64,000 bases of DNA from Terriglobia bacterium (lineage in GTDB: Bacteria; Acidobacteriota; UBA6911), in NCBI GenBank assembly GCA_020072565.1, contig JAIQGI010000025.1, positions 21,385 through 85,384 on the forward strand, written 5' to 3'. The notes beneath the pieces were generated by a model. That model did not search any database, had not been told where the DNA came from, and was given only the letters and a program-made list of their open reading frames with translations. This document shows positions 25,411-34,917 of the stretch, one piece after another; position 1 is the stretch's first letter, and each line of letters starts with the position of its first letter. Position numbers and translations under genes: made by a program.

Positions 25411-26621
25411 TTACTCTATCGCCTTTACAATACCCAGGTCACCGTTTACCAGGAGCCTGTCGACGTTGCGAACCTTTTCGAGTACTCCGGGAATATTGAC
25501 GACAGCCGGGATGCCATACTCTCGGGCAACGATTGCGCCGTGCGAAAGATAGCCGCCCGTCTCCATCACGATGCCGGCAGCGCGCAGGAACAGGGGGGTC
25601 CAGCCGGGATCAGTCGAGGGCGCAACCAGGATATCTCCGCGCTTGAGGTTACTCCCTTCCGCCGGATGCAGAACAATCCGGCAGGCCCCTCGTGCCTGCC
25701 CGGCTGAGACGCCGATCCCGGACCATCCGGGAGAATCGGATCCCCGATCAAGCTGTGGCCGCTCTTCGTGCCGACACGAGCGGCCGTCCGACACAATCAC
25801 GTCCGGCGGATGCAGAGTCAGCCAGCGCTCCCGCTGTGCTCTCCTGTCCTCAGCCAGCTCGCGCGCACCGCGGCCGTCCCATTCGTTCAGCAGGTAACTC
25901 TGAATCTCATAGGAGGAAAGATGGAATATATCGGCCGGTTGGCCGAGGCTGCCGGCCTCGGCCAGTCTGCGGCCAATCTCCAGGTAGACCCTGCGTGCCG
26001 GCTCGACGGTGGCGCCCATGGCCGACTTGGCCGCCTCGCGCTGCGCCATGCCCTGCCCGAGCCGCCTGACGAGCCACCGGATCAACGGGCGGCGCCACAG
26101 CGTCAGGCGGCGCACTTCGCTCTCGGCCTGTTCCCGCAGGGCTCGCGCGGATGTCCGGGGAGAAAGTTCCGCTTCCCCGATGTATTGACGCACCTGCTCG
26201 AGGATGTAGCCCGGATCTTCGCTCCAGCGCGGGTTCATGATGTCGGCTTCATAAACGGCGCGATGGCCGAACTCCTCGAGAAAGCGCTTCAGCTGCACTC
26301 GAAATGGAGAGTCTCCGGGAAGCGTCACCCACTCGGAGGGGGGTTTCCGGGCCTGGAGCCAACGCCGTGCTGTCTCGTCAATTCGTGCTGCCGCCGCAAG
26401 GTCGAGAACCCGATACCCTTGCTCGGCGCTGATCACGTTTGCACCCCGGTGAGATCGAAGTAGGCGTGACCGTCGAAGCGGCGCACGACTTCGAGGCCGG
26501 GAGGGATCTTGTAGCCGGCCGCGATGAAAGCCGCATACAGCACGTCCCCGATGACATCCTGAATCATGCTCCAGCTCAGAGTGCTGACCACACCAGGAAT
26601 AGCGTCCTTATGCATCTGCAA
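25411..26621 (-). pseudogene. Truncated, frameshifted PEP-utilising (PEP synthase / rifampin phosphotransferase-like) enzyme
   Basis: The main frame (25411-26436, GTG start) ends with the phosphohistidine swivelling domain: GDILVAPSTDPGWTPLFLRA, then GGYLSHGAIVAREYGIPAV with the catalytic His. Before it is a helical linker (FLEEFGHRAVYEADIMNPRW) typical of rifampin phosphotransferase relatives. A separate frame at 26433-26621 carries the segment that normally precedes it (NAIPGVVSTLSWSM-like, then RRFDGHAYFDLTG), joined by a 4-base overlap and a frame change. The ATP-grasp domain needed for catalysis is absent upstream. I read this as a decayed gene. A stand-alone His-domain protein is the alternative for the 341-residue frame. 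Confidence 0.6.
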
Positions 26622-26788
26622 AGTATCCGATCACGAGAACAGGCATCAGGCAGCACACGCCGCCGGCTCATGGCGACTATATGGTAAGACTTCCGATGCC
26701 GCACGGGAAAACGGGTTCGTGGGAAGTCTCGAAACAGTCCCTCATGGGCCGGGGGCGCATTCACGACACATAAAAAGGATGGACGCAT

Positions 26789-26867
26789 CGAGTCTTCGAG
26801 TCCTGGATTCTTAGCGCTTAAACGGGCGGCTAAGCGTCAAGACTCAAAGACTCGCAGGCGCTAAGAG
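26789..26867. repeat. Nested inverted repeat in a gene-free interval
   Basis: CGAGTCTTCGAGTC (26789-26802) pairs with GACTCAAAGACTCG (26841-26854) at 13 of 14 positions. Inside them CGCTTA (26815-26820) pairs perfectly with TAAGCG (26831-26836). A further arm, TTCTTAGCGC (26808-26817), can pair with GCGCTAAGAG (26858-26867), giving a competing fold. The surrounding interval 26622-26979 has no supported gene. It could be a terminator-like, attenuator-like or REP-type element; no T-run follows. Confidence 0.5.
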
Positions 26868-26979
26868 TCACTTTCGGAACAGCTTGCCGCACTCCCAGTC
26901 ACTTGCGCTCTAGTCGGCTTGCGCTCCAGCTGGGAATGTCCTATAAATTGACCACATCACGAATAGTCGGGAGATTGCC

Positions 26980-29900
26980 ATGAGTCGCTGTCGTCGTCTT
27001 CGTTTGCCTACTGTTGCCATCGTTTCGACTCTGTTTTTGAGCATCGGCGCGGCGGATTCTGCTGTCCAGGGGCCGGCTGCCCCGGCCGCCGGCATTTTCG
27101 ATCGCCTGATGTTTCGCGGTATCGGTCCCGCAACCATGGGGGGGCGCGTCGACGATCTCGCCGTGCTCGAGAGGCAACCGTCGATTTACTATGCCGGAGT
27201 CGCGACCGGCGGCCTGTGGAAGACGATAAACAACGGGACCACCTGGGAACCGGTGTTCGACAATCAGGAGGTTGCCTCGATCGGCGCCGTTGCCACTGCC
27301 CAGGACAATGCCGACCTGGTCTGGGTCGGGACGGGCGAAGACAACAATCGCCAGAGTTCCTCATGGGGAGGCGGCGTATACAAGTCGTCGAACGGCGGCC
27401 GCACCTGGATGAACATGGGTCTCGTCGAGTCCAGGCACATCGGGCGCATTGTCATCGATCCGCTCGACCACGACGTTGTGTACGTGGCTGCCACGGGGCA
27501 CCTGTGGGGTCCTAACAGGGAGCGCGGCGTGTACAAGACGGCCGACGGCGGCCTCACATGGACCCAGGCGCTGTTTGTCGACGAGCAGACGGGCGCAACC
27601 GATCTCGTGATGGATCCGTCGAACAACAAGGTGCTGTATGCCGCGATGTACCAGCGGCTGCGCTCCCCCTGGGGATTCAACGGCGGCGGTCCAGGGAGCG
27701 CACTCTACAAGTCCATGGATGCCGGGAAAACCTGGACCAGACTCACCAACGGCATTCCCGAAGGACCGCTCGGCCGGATCGGGCTCGACATCTACCGCGG
27801 CAATCCGAACATCGTCTACGCGCTCATCCAGCACGAATCAGAAACCGGGCTTTATCGCTCCGATGATGCGGGCGCACGCTGGACGAAGGTGAGCACGACC
27901 AATCCCCGCCCGCTCTACTTCAGCCAGGTTCGCATTGATCCGGGCGACTTGCACCGTGTCTATGTTCTCGGGGTGCGGCTCATGGTGTCGGACGACGAGG
28001 GCAAGACGTTCAAAGAGGTCCGCGCCTCCTACACGCGGCCGGGAGGCGATCGCCCGCGCGACGATCTGGATGTCCACGCGATGTGGATCGACCCCCGTGA
28101 TTCGTCACACCTCATCATCGGCTCGGACGTAGGGATCGCAGCATCCTACGATCGCGGGGTGACCTGGGATTTCGTAGACAATCTGCCGATCGGCCAGTTC
28201 TATCACATCGGTTACGACATGGACACGCCCTATCGCGTCTACGGCGGTCTCCAGGACAATGATGTCTGGGGCGGGCCGAGCGCCGCGCGCTACCGCCTCG
28301 GCATTACCAACCACGACTGGTTCACGCTCGCGATCGGCGATGGATTTGTCGCCCTGGCGGATCCGCGCGACGCGCGGACCCTGTACGCAGAAACGCAGGA
28401 CGGCAACATCGCGCGGGTCGACCGCGACACGGGCGAGCGGAAGACGATCCGTCCCCAGGCGGCACGCGGTGAGCCGCCCTTGCGCTGGGCTTGGGACACT
28501 CCGCTGATCCTGTCCCCCCACGATTCCAATATCCTTCTGGTCGGAGCCAACAAGGTCTTCAGATCCACGAGTCGCGGCGACACTTGGGAAGCAATCAGCC
28601 CGGACCTGACGAGTGGGGTGGACCGCGACACGCTTCCGCTGATGGGCGTGACGGGTAAGGAGATCAAGATCTCCAGGAACGACGGGGTTTCCGCATATCC
28701 CACGATTGTCGCATTGGCCGAATCGCCGAAGAAGGCAGGTCTCTACTACGCCGGCGCCGACGACGGCACAGTGCATGTTTCCAGGGACGGCGGCAAGACA
28801 TGGGCAGATCTCAGCGGCAGGTTTCCCGGTCTGCCCGCGCGGGCGCCGGCAGGGCGCCTGGTGCCATCGGCCTTCCATGAGGCGACGGCCTTCGCCACCT
28901 TTAACAATCACCGTTCGGACGATTACGCTCCGTACGTTTACATGACTGCGGATTACGGCAACACGTGGACATCGCTGGCATCGACTCTGCCACAGGGGCA
29001 GACGGTCAACTGCCTCACCGAGGATCCGAAAAACCCGGATGTGTTGTATCTCGGAACGGAGTTCGGACTGTTCGTGACGCTCGACAGAGGCCTGAACTGG
29101 GTACGCCTCAAGAACAATCTGCCGACCGTGCCGATCGACGAGATCACGATCCATCCGCGCGACAACGACATGTTGCTGGCCACGCACGGGCGGAGCATCT
29201 GGATACTCGACGACATCACACCCATCCAGCAGGCCGCCGAGGCGGCGAAAGCCGCAGCGTACCTGTTCGACATCCGCCGCCCTGCAGTCGAGTTCAGCCC
29301 CACGAATGAACACGCCAATTACCCGGGCGATCGGCGCTTCTATGGCCAAAATCCGGAGTTTGGCGCCGGAATCAGCTACTGCCTGAACGTCGGGCCCAAG
29401 GATATCCGGCTCGCCATCCGCAACGCAGGCGGCGCGGTGGTGCGTGAAATGTCGGCCGACGATCTCAAGAACTACCGCAGCCTGGGCTTGAACCGCGTGC
29501 GCTGGGATCTCCGGCATCAGCCGATGGAAGCCGCTCGCGGCCAGTCGGGGCGGGGTTTTGGCGGGGGCGGGCCGGGAGGCGGCGGGACGGCCGGCCCGTT
29601 CGTCCTGCCGGGTGACTACAAGGTCACCTTGACGGTCGATGGCGATGACGTGGGCTCCCGTTCGTTCCGCGTGCTGGCGGATCCGCTGATCACAATCAGC
29701 GACGCGGATCGCAAGGTCCACCATGATGTCGCCCTGCTGCTGCACGAGCTTCCGCGCTCGATCAACGAGGCGGCAGCGGCAATCGGCGCGGCAGGCGATC
29801 AGGTTCGTGCAGTGCAAGACCTGCTGAAACCTCTGCCAAACCCGCCCACAGCGGTCGCAGCGGCCGCGGACACTCTCGCAAAACGTCTTGCCGAGCTGGC

Positions 29901-30237
29901 GCAACAGTTCAGCGCCGGAGCACAGCCTGCGGGCGGTCGAGGCATGGGGGGGCGAGGCGCGGGCGGCGCAGATGCGGGCGGCAGCGGAGCGCAGCGCATC
30001 CGCACGCAGGCGGCCGCTCTCAAGAGTCAGATCATGGCATGGACCTCGCGGCCCAACGCGTCGCAGATCCAGCTCGCCCGGGACACCCGCGAAGAGCTTG
30101 CCAGGATGATTGCGGATGTGAATGTTGCACTCACGAGGTCGCTGCCGGCACTCCTCAAGCTTCTTTCCGACAACAACCTCAATCTGCCGGCGATGAAGCC
30201 GATTCCCCCGATAAAGTTGATGCCGTTTCCGTTTTAG
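26980..30237 (+). CDS. Secreted VPS10/BNR-repeat beta-propeller protein
   Basis: A signal peptide (about residues 9-28) is followed by many BNR/Asp-box-like blades: GGLWKTINNGTTWEPV, GGGVYKSSNGGRTWMNM, GVYKTADGGLTWTQAL, SALYKSMDAGKTWTRL, GLYRSDDAGARWTKV, VFRSTSRGDTWEAI, VHVSRDGGKTWADL and YMTADYGNTWTSL. These build one or two propellers (to about residue 750). A domain of about 330 residues follows, with a Gly-rich segment (GRGFGGGGPGGGG) and a C-terminal helical part. This is a widespread acidobacterial/Bacteroidetes family often named glycosyl hydrolase, but no hydrolase chemistry is shown; binding is more likely. Weak GGAGA before the ATG; single gene. Confidence 0.85.
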   Translation: MSRCRRLRLPTVAIVSTLFLSIGAADSAVQGPAAPAAGIFDRLMFRGIGPATMGGRVDDLAVLERQPSIYYAGVATGGLWKTINNGTTWEPVFDNQEVASIGAVATAQDNADLVWVGTGEDNNRQSSSWGGGVYKSSNGGRTWMNMGLVESRHIGRIVIDPLDHDVVYVAATGHLWGPNRERGVYKTADGGLTWTQALFVDEQTGATDLVMDPSNNKVLYAAMYQRLRSPWGFNGGGPGSALYKSMDAGKTWTRLTNGIPEGPLGRIGLDIYRGNPNIVYALIQHESETGLYRSDDAGARWTKVSTTNPRPLYFSQVRIDPGDLHRVYVLGVRLMVSDDEGKTFKEVRASYTRPGGDRPRDDLDVHAMWIDPRDSSHLIIGSDVGIAASYDRGVTWDFVDNLPIGQFYHIGYDMDTPYRVYGGLQDNDVWGGPSAARYRLGITNHDWFTLAIGDGFVALADPRDARTLYAETQDGNIARVDRDTGERKTIRPQAARGEPPLRWAWDTPLILSPHDSNILLVGANKVFRSTSRGDTWEAISPDLTSGVDRDTLPLMGVTGKEIKISRNDGVSAYPTIVALAESPKKAGLYYAGADDGTVHVSRDGGKTWADLSGRFPGLPARAPAGRLVPSAFHEATAFATFNNHRSDDYAPYVYMTADYGNTWTSLASTLPQGQTVNCLTEDPKNPDVLYLGTEFGLFVTLDRGLNWVRLKNNLPTVPIDEITIHPRDNDMLLATHGRSIWILDDITPIQQAAEAAKAAAYLFDIRRPAVEFSPTNEHANYPGDRRFYGQNPEFGAGISYCLNVGPKDIRLAIRNAGGAVVREMSADDLKNYRSLGLNRVRWDLRHQPMEAARGQSGRGFGGGGPGGGGTAGPFVLPGDYKVTLTVDGDDVGSRSFRVLADPLITISDADRKVHHDVALLLHELPRSINEAAAAIGAAGDQVRAVQDLLKPLPNPPTAVAAAADTLAKRLAELAQQFSAGAQPAGGRGMGGRGAGGADAGGSGAQRIRTQAAALKSQIMAWTSRPNASQIQLARDTREELARMIADVNVALTRSLPALLKLLSDNNLNLPAMKPIPPIKLMPFPF

Positions 30238-30322
30238 ACGGCAAGGATCTGCAGGTAAGTAGTACGAAACACACGATGACCTCTCGCGCGTGACTTGTGT
30301 GTTTTGTGGTTTAATAAAGCAG

Positions 30323-31837
30323 CTAACAGGGATACAAAACCGGCGCGATGCCCGCCGGCAGGGAACGCAAGAAGGTTCGTTTTTCCTCCTCGCTCACCTT
30401 CCGCGTGTGCAGCGTATAAGGTCTGCGGCAGTAGCGGCAGCGGAGTGTATCTCCGTCGGCGTAGAACTTCGGAGGGACATCTTCAATGATCGTGCGCGTG
30501 ATGCAGTTGGTGTTCTGGCAGAGGAGGTACACGAACTTCTCCCTTACCTTTCCGTCTTTGATGTAGTTGATGGTGGGTTCAGAGGAGACCAGGGCGACCT
30601 GTTTCAGGTCCCGCTCGGTGAGTTCGGGGAGGTTAGTCTTGATGAAGGGATTTCTCTTCTCGGTGATCACCGCGGTCGTGCAGGAGTGGCCGCGATTTTC
30701 CAGGCCCAGCACCGCATCCACGGCGCGCAGCGTTCCCTCGGCCAGGTGATCGATCACGGTGCCGTTGTGGATCTTGTCGATGAACATGGCCTGCTGCTTG
30801 TTTCCACGGATGATGCGAGCCAGGCGATTGTTGCCCTGCGCCAGTTCTTCGGGCAGCCGGCCGTCGTAGCGCAGGCAACTCTCCTGGCGGAACATCTCGT
30901 GCAACAGGGCCTTGCGCAGGAAGATGCCGAACTCGGCCTGGGCAAAGAAGGCCTGCGCCGGAGTGAAGTACACCCGGTAATCGATCTCCGCCACCTCGCT
31001 GTTGACGGGCAGAGGATGGAGCACGCGCACATCGAATCCCTGGATTTTGTCAAGGTCGATCCGGTAGCGCTGCATCATGGCCATGACGTCCTTTTGCGTG
31101 ACGCCGGGCATGCGCTCCAGCTGCGGCCGCGTCATGTAGTAGAAGTCCACGTCGCTCATGACCTCGCGCACCGACGTGTTGCGGACCACGTTGACACCAC
31201 GCGCATCCAGGAGCCGCGCCAGATCCTCGGGCATGCCGAGGAAGTCCTCGGCGGCCCAGCGAATGGTGATCCCGCTAAAGTGGGAAAGGGCGAGGCTGAG
31301 AGAGCGCACGGTGCGGCCGTGGGATAGATCACCGCCGAAGCCCACCCGAAGGCCGTCCAGCTTCCCGCGGTTCAGGATATGGAGAGTGAGGACATCGAGC
31401 AGAGCCTGGGTGGGGTGTTCATTTTTTCCGTCTCCGCCGTTGATGACCGGGATCTGCGCCACGTCGGCCGCCCACTGCAGCGACCCATCCAGGGGATGGC
31501 GCATCACAATCACGTCGAAGTGGTTGGCGCCCATCATGGAGACCGTGTCGCGCACGGTTTCGTTCTTCATCACGGACGTCCCCTCGGTGCCGGAGAATCC
31601 GTCGTAGCGTCCTCCCAGCTCCCGCATTGCCGTGTTGAAGCTGGTCCGGGTGCGCGTGCTGGGCTCGTAAAACAGGTAGGACAGGGTGCGATATTTCAGC
31701 GCGTCACGCAGGCTGTTGCGCTTGCCGCTCTTGTCGAGCTCGTACATGCGCTTCCCCGCCTCGCAGAGGTGGAGGATCTCGGCGCGGGAGAAGTCGGTTA
31801 TCGAGATGATGTCCCGGTTCTGAAATGTGACGGTCAT
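30323..31837 (-). CDS. pyrBI: Aspartate carbamoyltransferase, catalytic and regulatory subunits fused (PyrB-PyrI)
   Basis: This 504-residue enzyme catalyses carbamoyl phosphate + aspartate to N-carbamoyl-aspartate, the committed step of pyrimidine synthesis. The PyrB part (about 1-345) has FYEPSTRTRTSF (carbamoyl-phosphate loop), MRHPLDGS, NEHPTQ and HPLPVN. The PyrI part (from about 360) begins MFIDKIHNGTVIDHL and ends in the zinc domain with Cys440, Cys445, Cys467 and Cys470. The start at 31837 was chosen because GGAAGGAG lies 7 bases upstream; the ATG two codons earlier is too close. Fusions of the two subunits are known but uncommon. No other pyr gene adjoins it. Confidence 0.93.
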   Translation of the reverse strand: MTVTFQNRDIISITDFSRAEILHLCEAGKRMYELDKSGKRNSLRDALKYRTLSYLFYEPSTRTRTSFNTAMRELGGRYDGFSGTEGTSVMKNETVRDTVSMMGANHFDVIVMRHPLDGSLQWAADVAQIPVINGGDGKNEHPTQALLDVLTLHILNRGKLDGLRVGFGGDLSHGRTVRSLSLALSHFSGITIRWAAEDFLGMPEDLARLLDARGVNVVRNTSVREVMSDVDFYYMTRPQLERMPGVTQKDVMAMMQRYRIDLDKIQGFDVRVLHPLPVNSEVAEIDYRVYFTPAQAFFAQAEFGIFLRKALLHEMFRQESCLRYDGRLPEELAQGNNRLARIIRGNKQQAMFIDKIHNGTVIDHLAEGTLRAVDAVLGLENRGHSCTTAVITEKRNPFIKTNLPELTERDLKQVALVSSEPTINYIKDGKVREKFVYLLCQNTNCITRTIIEDVPPKFYADGDTLRCRYCRRPYTLHTRKVSEEEKRTFLRSLPAGIAPVLYPC

Positions 31838-32007
31838 CGGCATACTCCTTCCGAGCTTGAGGTCGACAGGCATTTTTATCCGAGCGACGCCGCGCGGACA
31901 AGTCAAAAGTAGCGGGCCTACAGTTCCCGGGATTTCTTTTTGATCTTCTTGTGGACGGGACAGCCACCGGTGAGGATGTCACTCCGAAGTGAGGCCGGGC
32001 CGGGCGT

Positions 32008-32910
32008 TTACTTCTTTTCAGTGAGCTCGAGGTAGATTACGTCGATCAGGCTCGGGAAGCTGGTCCGGCCGGATGACGCGGCAGCGGTCTGTAGGCCGAA
32101 GGCTTTCTTTATGTCATCGAGGGATTTGCCTTCCGCAATCATAGCCTTCACTTTGTTCTGTTTTTCCTCAATCGATGTGGCCAGGGTCTGGAGGTCCTGG
32201 CTGGTCAGCGGATCGTTGTGCCCCGAGATGAAGACCTCGGCCTTGAGAGCGATCAGAGATTTCAGGGTATTCACATACCCGACCGACGTGCCTCCCTTCT
32301 GGCGATGGATGAGCGGATCGCGCCCGACAAACGCCAGATCGCCTATGAAGGCGACTCGCTCCGCCGGGAAGAAGACCACGAGATCGCCGCTGGTGTGAGC
32401 CGGCCCGAAATGATAGATCGACACATCCTCGCCGCCGAGCTTGACGCCCATCACACTGTTCTTCGATGCGGCGCACGGCGAGCAAACCTCGTTCGGGAGA
32501 TAGTCGCGCAGGTACTGCGTGTTCGGTGATTTCGCCGCTTCCTCCATGTCTTTCTTCGTCTGCGGGTGGGCGTAGATCTTGAGCCCGGTTGGGAGTGCAT
32601 TCAGCCCGTTCACATGGTCGCCGTCACTGTGGGTGAGGACGATTCGGGTGATGGGCTTGTCCGTGAGCTTTTTGATCTCCGCGATCTCCTGTTTCACGGC
32701 ATCGGCGGTCATCTTGGAATCGATGATCATGACTTCCTTGTCGCCGATATAGAAGCCCGTGTTGGCACCTGCCCCGCCTTTTACCATGTAGATGGTCCCT
32801 TTGATCTGTTGAACCGTCAGGGGCTGCTGCCGGGCAAGGCATAGTGCGGCACCGGTCGCAAACAGGATGAAGCAGAGAGCGATGTTCCCGTGGATGCCGG
32901 CTTTCGACAT
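32008..32910 (-). CDS. Secreted metallo-beta-lactamase-fold hydrolase
   Basis: The start at 32910 has AAGGAGGA and gives 300 residues with a signal peptide (about 8-27). The MBL core is clear: GANTGFYIGDKEVMIIDSKM, THSDGDHVNG, GPAHTSGDLVVFFP, VAFIGDLAF and FISGHNDPL. In the metal motif HxHxDH the second histidine is Asp (HSDGDH), as in a subset of these proteins. C-terminal TSIEEKQNKVKAMIAEGKSLDDIKKAFG resembles the tail of quinoprotein-relay and other periplasmic MBL proteins. The substrate is unknown. It lies 170 bases upstream of pyrBI in the same direction, with no sign of coupling. Confidence 0.87.
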   Translation of the reverse strand: MSKAGIHGNIALCFILFATGAALCLARQQPLTVQQIKGTIYMVKGGAGANTGFYIGDKEVMIIDSKMTADAVKQEIAEIKKLTDKPITRIVLTHSDGDHVNGLNALPTGLKIYAHPQTKKDMEEAAKSPNTQYLRDYLPNEVCSPCAASKNSVMGVKLGGEDVSIYHFGPAHTSGDLVVFFPAERVAFIGDLAFVGRDPLIHRQKGGTSVGYVNTLKSLIALKAEVFISGHNDPLTSQDLQTLATSIEEKQNKVKAMIAEGKSLDDIKKAFGLQTAAASSGRTSFPSLIDVIYLELTEKK

Positions 32911-33424
32911 GATGTCCTCCTTGCCTGTCGCGGTTGAAGCCAATGGCGATTCGAGCTGCACCTTGGCCACAATACTATATCAGGACGCATCCTGATATTC
33001 ACCGGCTAAAACTCCGTTGCCCGCGTGAATACTGTTCACTGGAAGGCATTCCCTCCTGAACGCGTGATGACGTTTACCTGCTGCCGCCGCTGCGAGCTGA
33101 TCCCGCCGGGTAAAGAGCCCGCAAAACCTTGGATTCATCCGCTGGTACAACCATGGGCGTGTGCATCAGGGATTGTACGGGGTACCGGATCCTGATCCGG
33201 CATGGGCCGAAGCCGTTTGGCGGCAGACTTGTGGCGGTTCCTATGTGGAATAGGCTGTTCCACGACTACCGGATGGCCGTCCGCCTGCTTGTGGAAAATC
33301 ATGCGACGTGGATTCACGCTGAAAACACGGATGGGCGGCAAAGGGTGTTTCGTGGCCAATGCCGCCGCATTCTGTGGGTACATCCGCATCCTACGGCTTC
33401 GCTTTCAAGTTCTGCGTAGACCCG
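32911..33424. other. Intergenic region without a recognised gene
   Basis: About 510 bases between two minus-strand genes. A short plus-strand frame (33129-33419) lacks a ribosome-binding site and protein-like composition. The promoter of the MBL-fold gene should lie near 32930-33000, where AT content rises (ACAATACTATATCAGG), but no confident hexamer pair was fixed. Confidence 0.4.
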
Positions 33425-34564
33425 CTATTTGTCGATTCGAAGCACTGCCACCACGCCTGCGTGATCGGAAGCATACGGGATTTGGAAACCGACCCGCCGG
33501 ACGTCCAGGGTTGTCATGTCGCGGGCGAAAATGAAGTCGATTCGTTCTATTGGACCTAACGGATTGCTAGCCAAGGGATCTTCAAGGAAGAGTGGCCATG
33601 TGAGCCCCGGATCGCCCCTCAACAGCGCCAGTTGCCAGGCGTCCGTGTACCCGGCCCTCAGAATATCGACGTATGTGGAGGTCTGATCCGGTCCTATATC
33701 CAGGCCGCTCGCATCGGAGTTGAAATCTCCGGCCAAGATCACTGGCAGCTCATCGGCATTCATGGCTTCGATGAGTTCAGCCGCTTGATCGGCCTGGATC
33801 CCTTTCGCCTGAACCTCGAAAGGTGTGTCTGGGTAAGTGCTCTCCAGGTGCGTGCATCCAAAACGGACACTCTTGCCCCGAATTTTGGCGTCGACCGATA
33901 TCCACCCGTGAAGCGAAGTCACGCTCAATTGGCCCAAGGGAACGATAAGAGTGTGCTCAAAAAGATGCTTTTGCACGTTCGAGAGGTCCAGTTCAGATTG
34001 TTTGAGGTCAGTGCGGGCAAGGACCACATCCCGATCGGTAAAGCGGAGAGCTGCCTTGGCCGGATCTGCGGGCATCCCAATGAGGCTTAGATCAAGGGGA
34101 GCCGCGACATCCGTGAGCCTCTGAACCGCAACAACCTCGTAGTGTTGGTTGCGATCAGCCAGCGCAGACGTCAGAAGTTCCAGCTGATCGAATAAGACAT
34201 CATTCGCGTTAGAGACCGACGAGCCCGTCCGCCACAATGTCACTTCCTGGAGTGAGATCAGATAGGGCTGCTGGGCAGCGATTTCATCTGCGAGAAGCGC
34301 AGCGCGACCTGAAATATCGCTTTGCAGAAGTTCGCCATAGGTGGCGCTTACACCTAATGCGAGCTGGCCTTGGGATGCGAAAAAGAACACTAATCCGAGG
34401 TCGGTGCCCGCATCCATGTTATAAGTCATGACATTTACAGTGCGTTTGTCGCTGCCAGCCAACGCCGGCGACATGCTGAAGGCAAATAGAAAGCTGACAA
34501 TCAACAACATTGAAACCAGGATGCGCCGACGGTATCCTGCGCAATTCTTGGTGCGAAACAACAT
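33425..34564 (-). CDS. Secreted endonuclease/exonuclease/phosphatase-fold protein
   Basis: The start at 34564 follows AAAGGAGGA and gives 379 residues with a signal peptide (RRRILVSMLLIVSFLFAFSMSPALA). Core motifs of the EEP fold are present: VNVMTYNMDAGT, ISLQEVTLW (metal-binding Glu), TSLHGWISV, FGCTHLES, VILAGDFNSDASG, IERIDFIFARD and ASDHAGVVAVL (catalytic Asp-His). Members cleave phosphodiesters of DNA, RNA, inositol phosphates or sphingomyelin, using a divalent metal. Export suggests extracellular nuclease or phospholipase activity. The gene appears single. Confidence 0.9.
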   Translation of the reverse strand: MLFRTKNCAGYRRRILVSMLLIVSFLFAFSMSPALAGSDKRTVNVMTYNMDAGTDLGLVFFFASQGQLALGVSATYGELLQSDISGRAALLADEIAAQQPYLISLQEVTLWRTGSSVSNANDVLFDQLELLTSALADRNQHYEVVAVQRLTDVAAPLDLSLIGMPADPAKAALRFTDRDVVLARTDLKQSELDLSNVQKHLFEHTLIVPLGQLSVTSLHGWISVDAKIRGKSVRFGCTHLESTYPDTPFEVQAKGIQADQAAELIEAMNADELPVILAGDFNSDASGLDIGPDQTSTYVDILRAGYTDAWQLALLRGDPGLTWPLFLEDPLASNPLGPIERIDFIFARDMTTLDVRRVGFQIPYASDHAGVVAVLRIDK

Positions 34565-34917
34565 AAGTCCTCCTTTAGGCTGATGAACCATCGCAGACTG
34601 CATTGCCACCCTCTCCGGGAGAATATTCCCCAGCGTTGTGATATTTGGCGATGCGCACGGGATTGCGTCGCGCCGCATTCTGGCGGCCGCTGCCCTCCGT
34701 CGGTAACGCGTCGTTCGACTGCTGCTGACTAGACTGCGGAACCCGGACTGATCTGGACTCTTAGAACAGCCCTGGTTCCAGAAAAGGCTGAGAGGGGTCG
34801 AGAGCCTGCTCGGGAAACTGATTCAACCTTCAATTGACCCGAGTCTGCCACATTTTGTCTGCTGGTAATAGCGATTTCCCGACCTGAAGATTTCAGATCA
34901 AACTGCAAATTCGGATA
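34565..34917. other. Intergenic region without a recognised gene
   Basis: About 350 bases, AT-richer towards 34917. It should hold the promoter of the EEP gene. No RNA structure, repeat or coding frame could be supported. Confidence 0.4.

Noticed and set aside
28105..29904. 599-residue minus-strand open frame
   Set aside because: Antisense to the BNR propeller gene; composition is that of a shadow frame.
31920..32007. Reading in frame after the MBL-fold stop (ending VHKKIKKKSREL)
   Set aside because: Short, without a start codon of its own; cannot be told from chance.
33129..33419. 96-residue plus-strand frame
   Set aside because: No ribosome-binding site and no protein-like pattern; likely chance.
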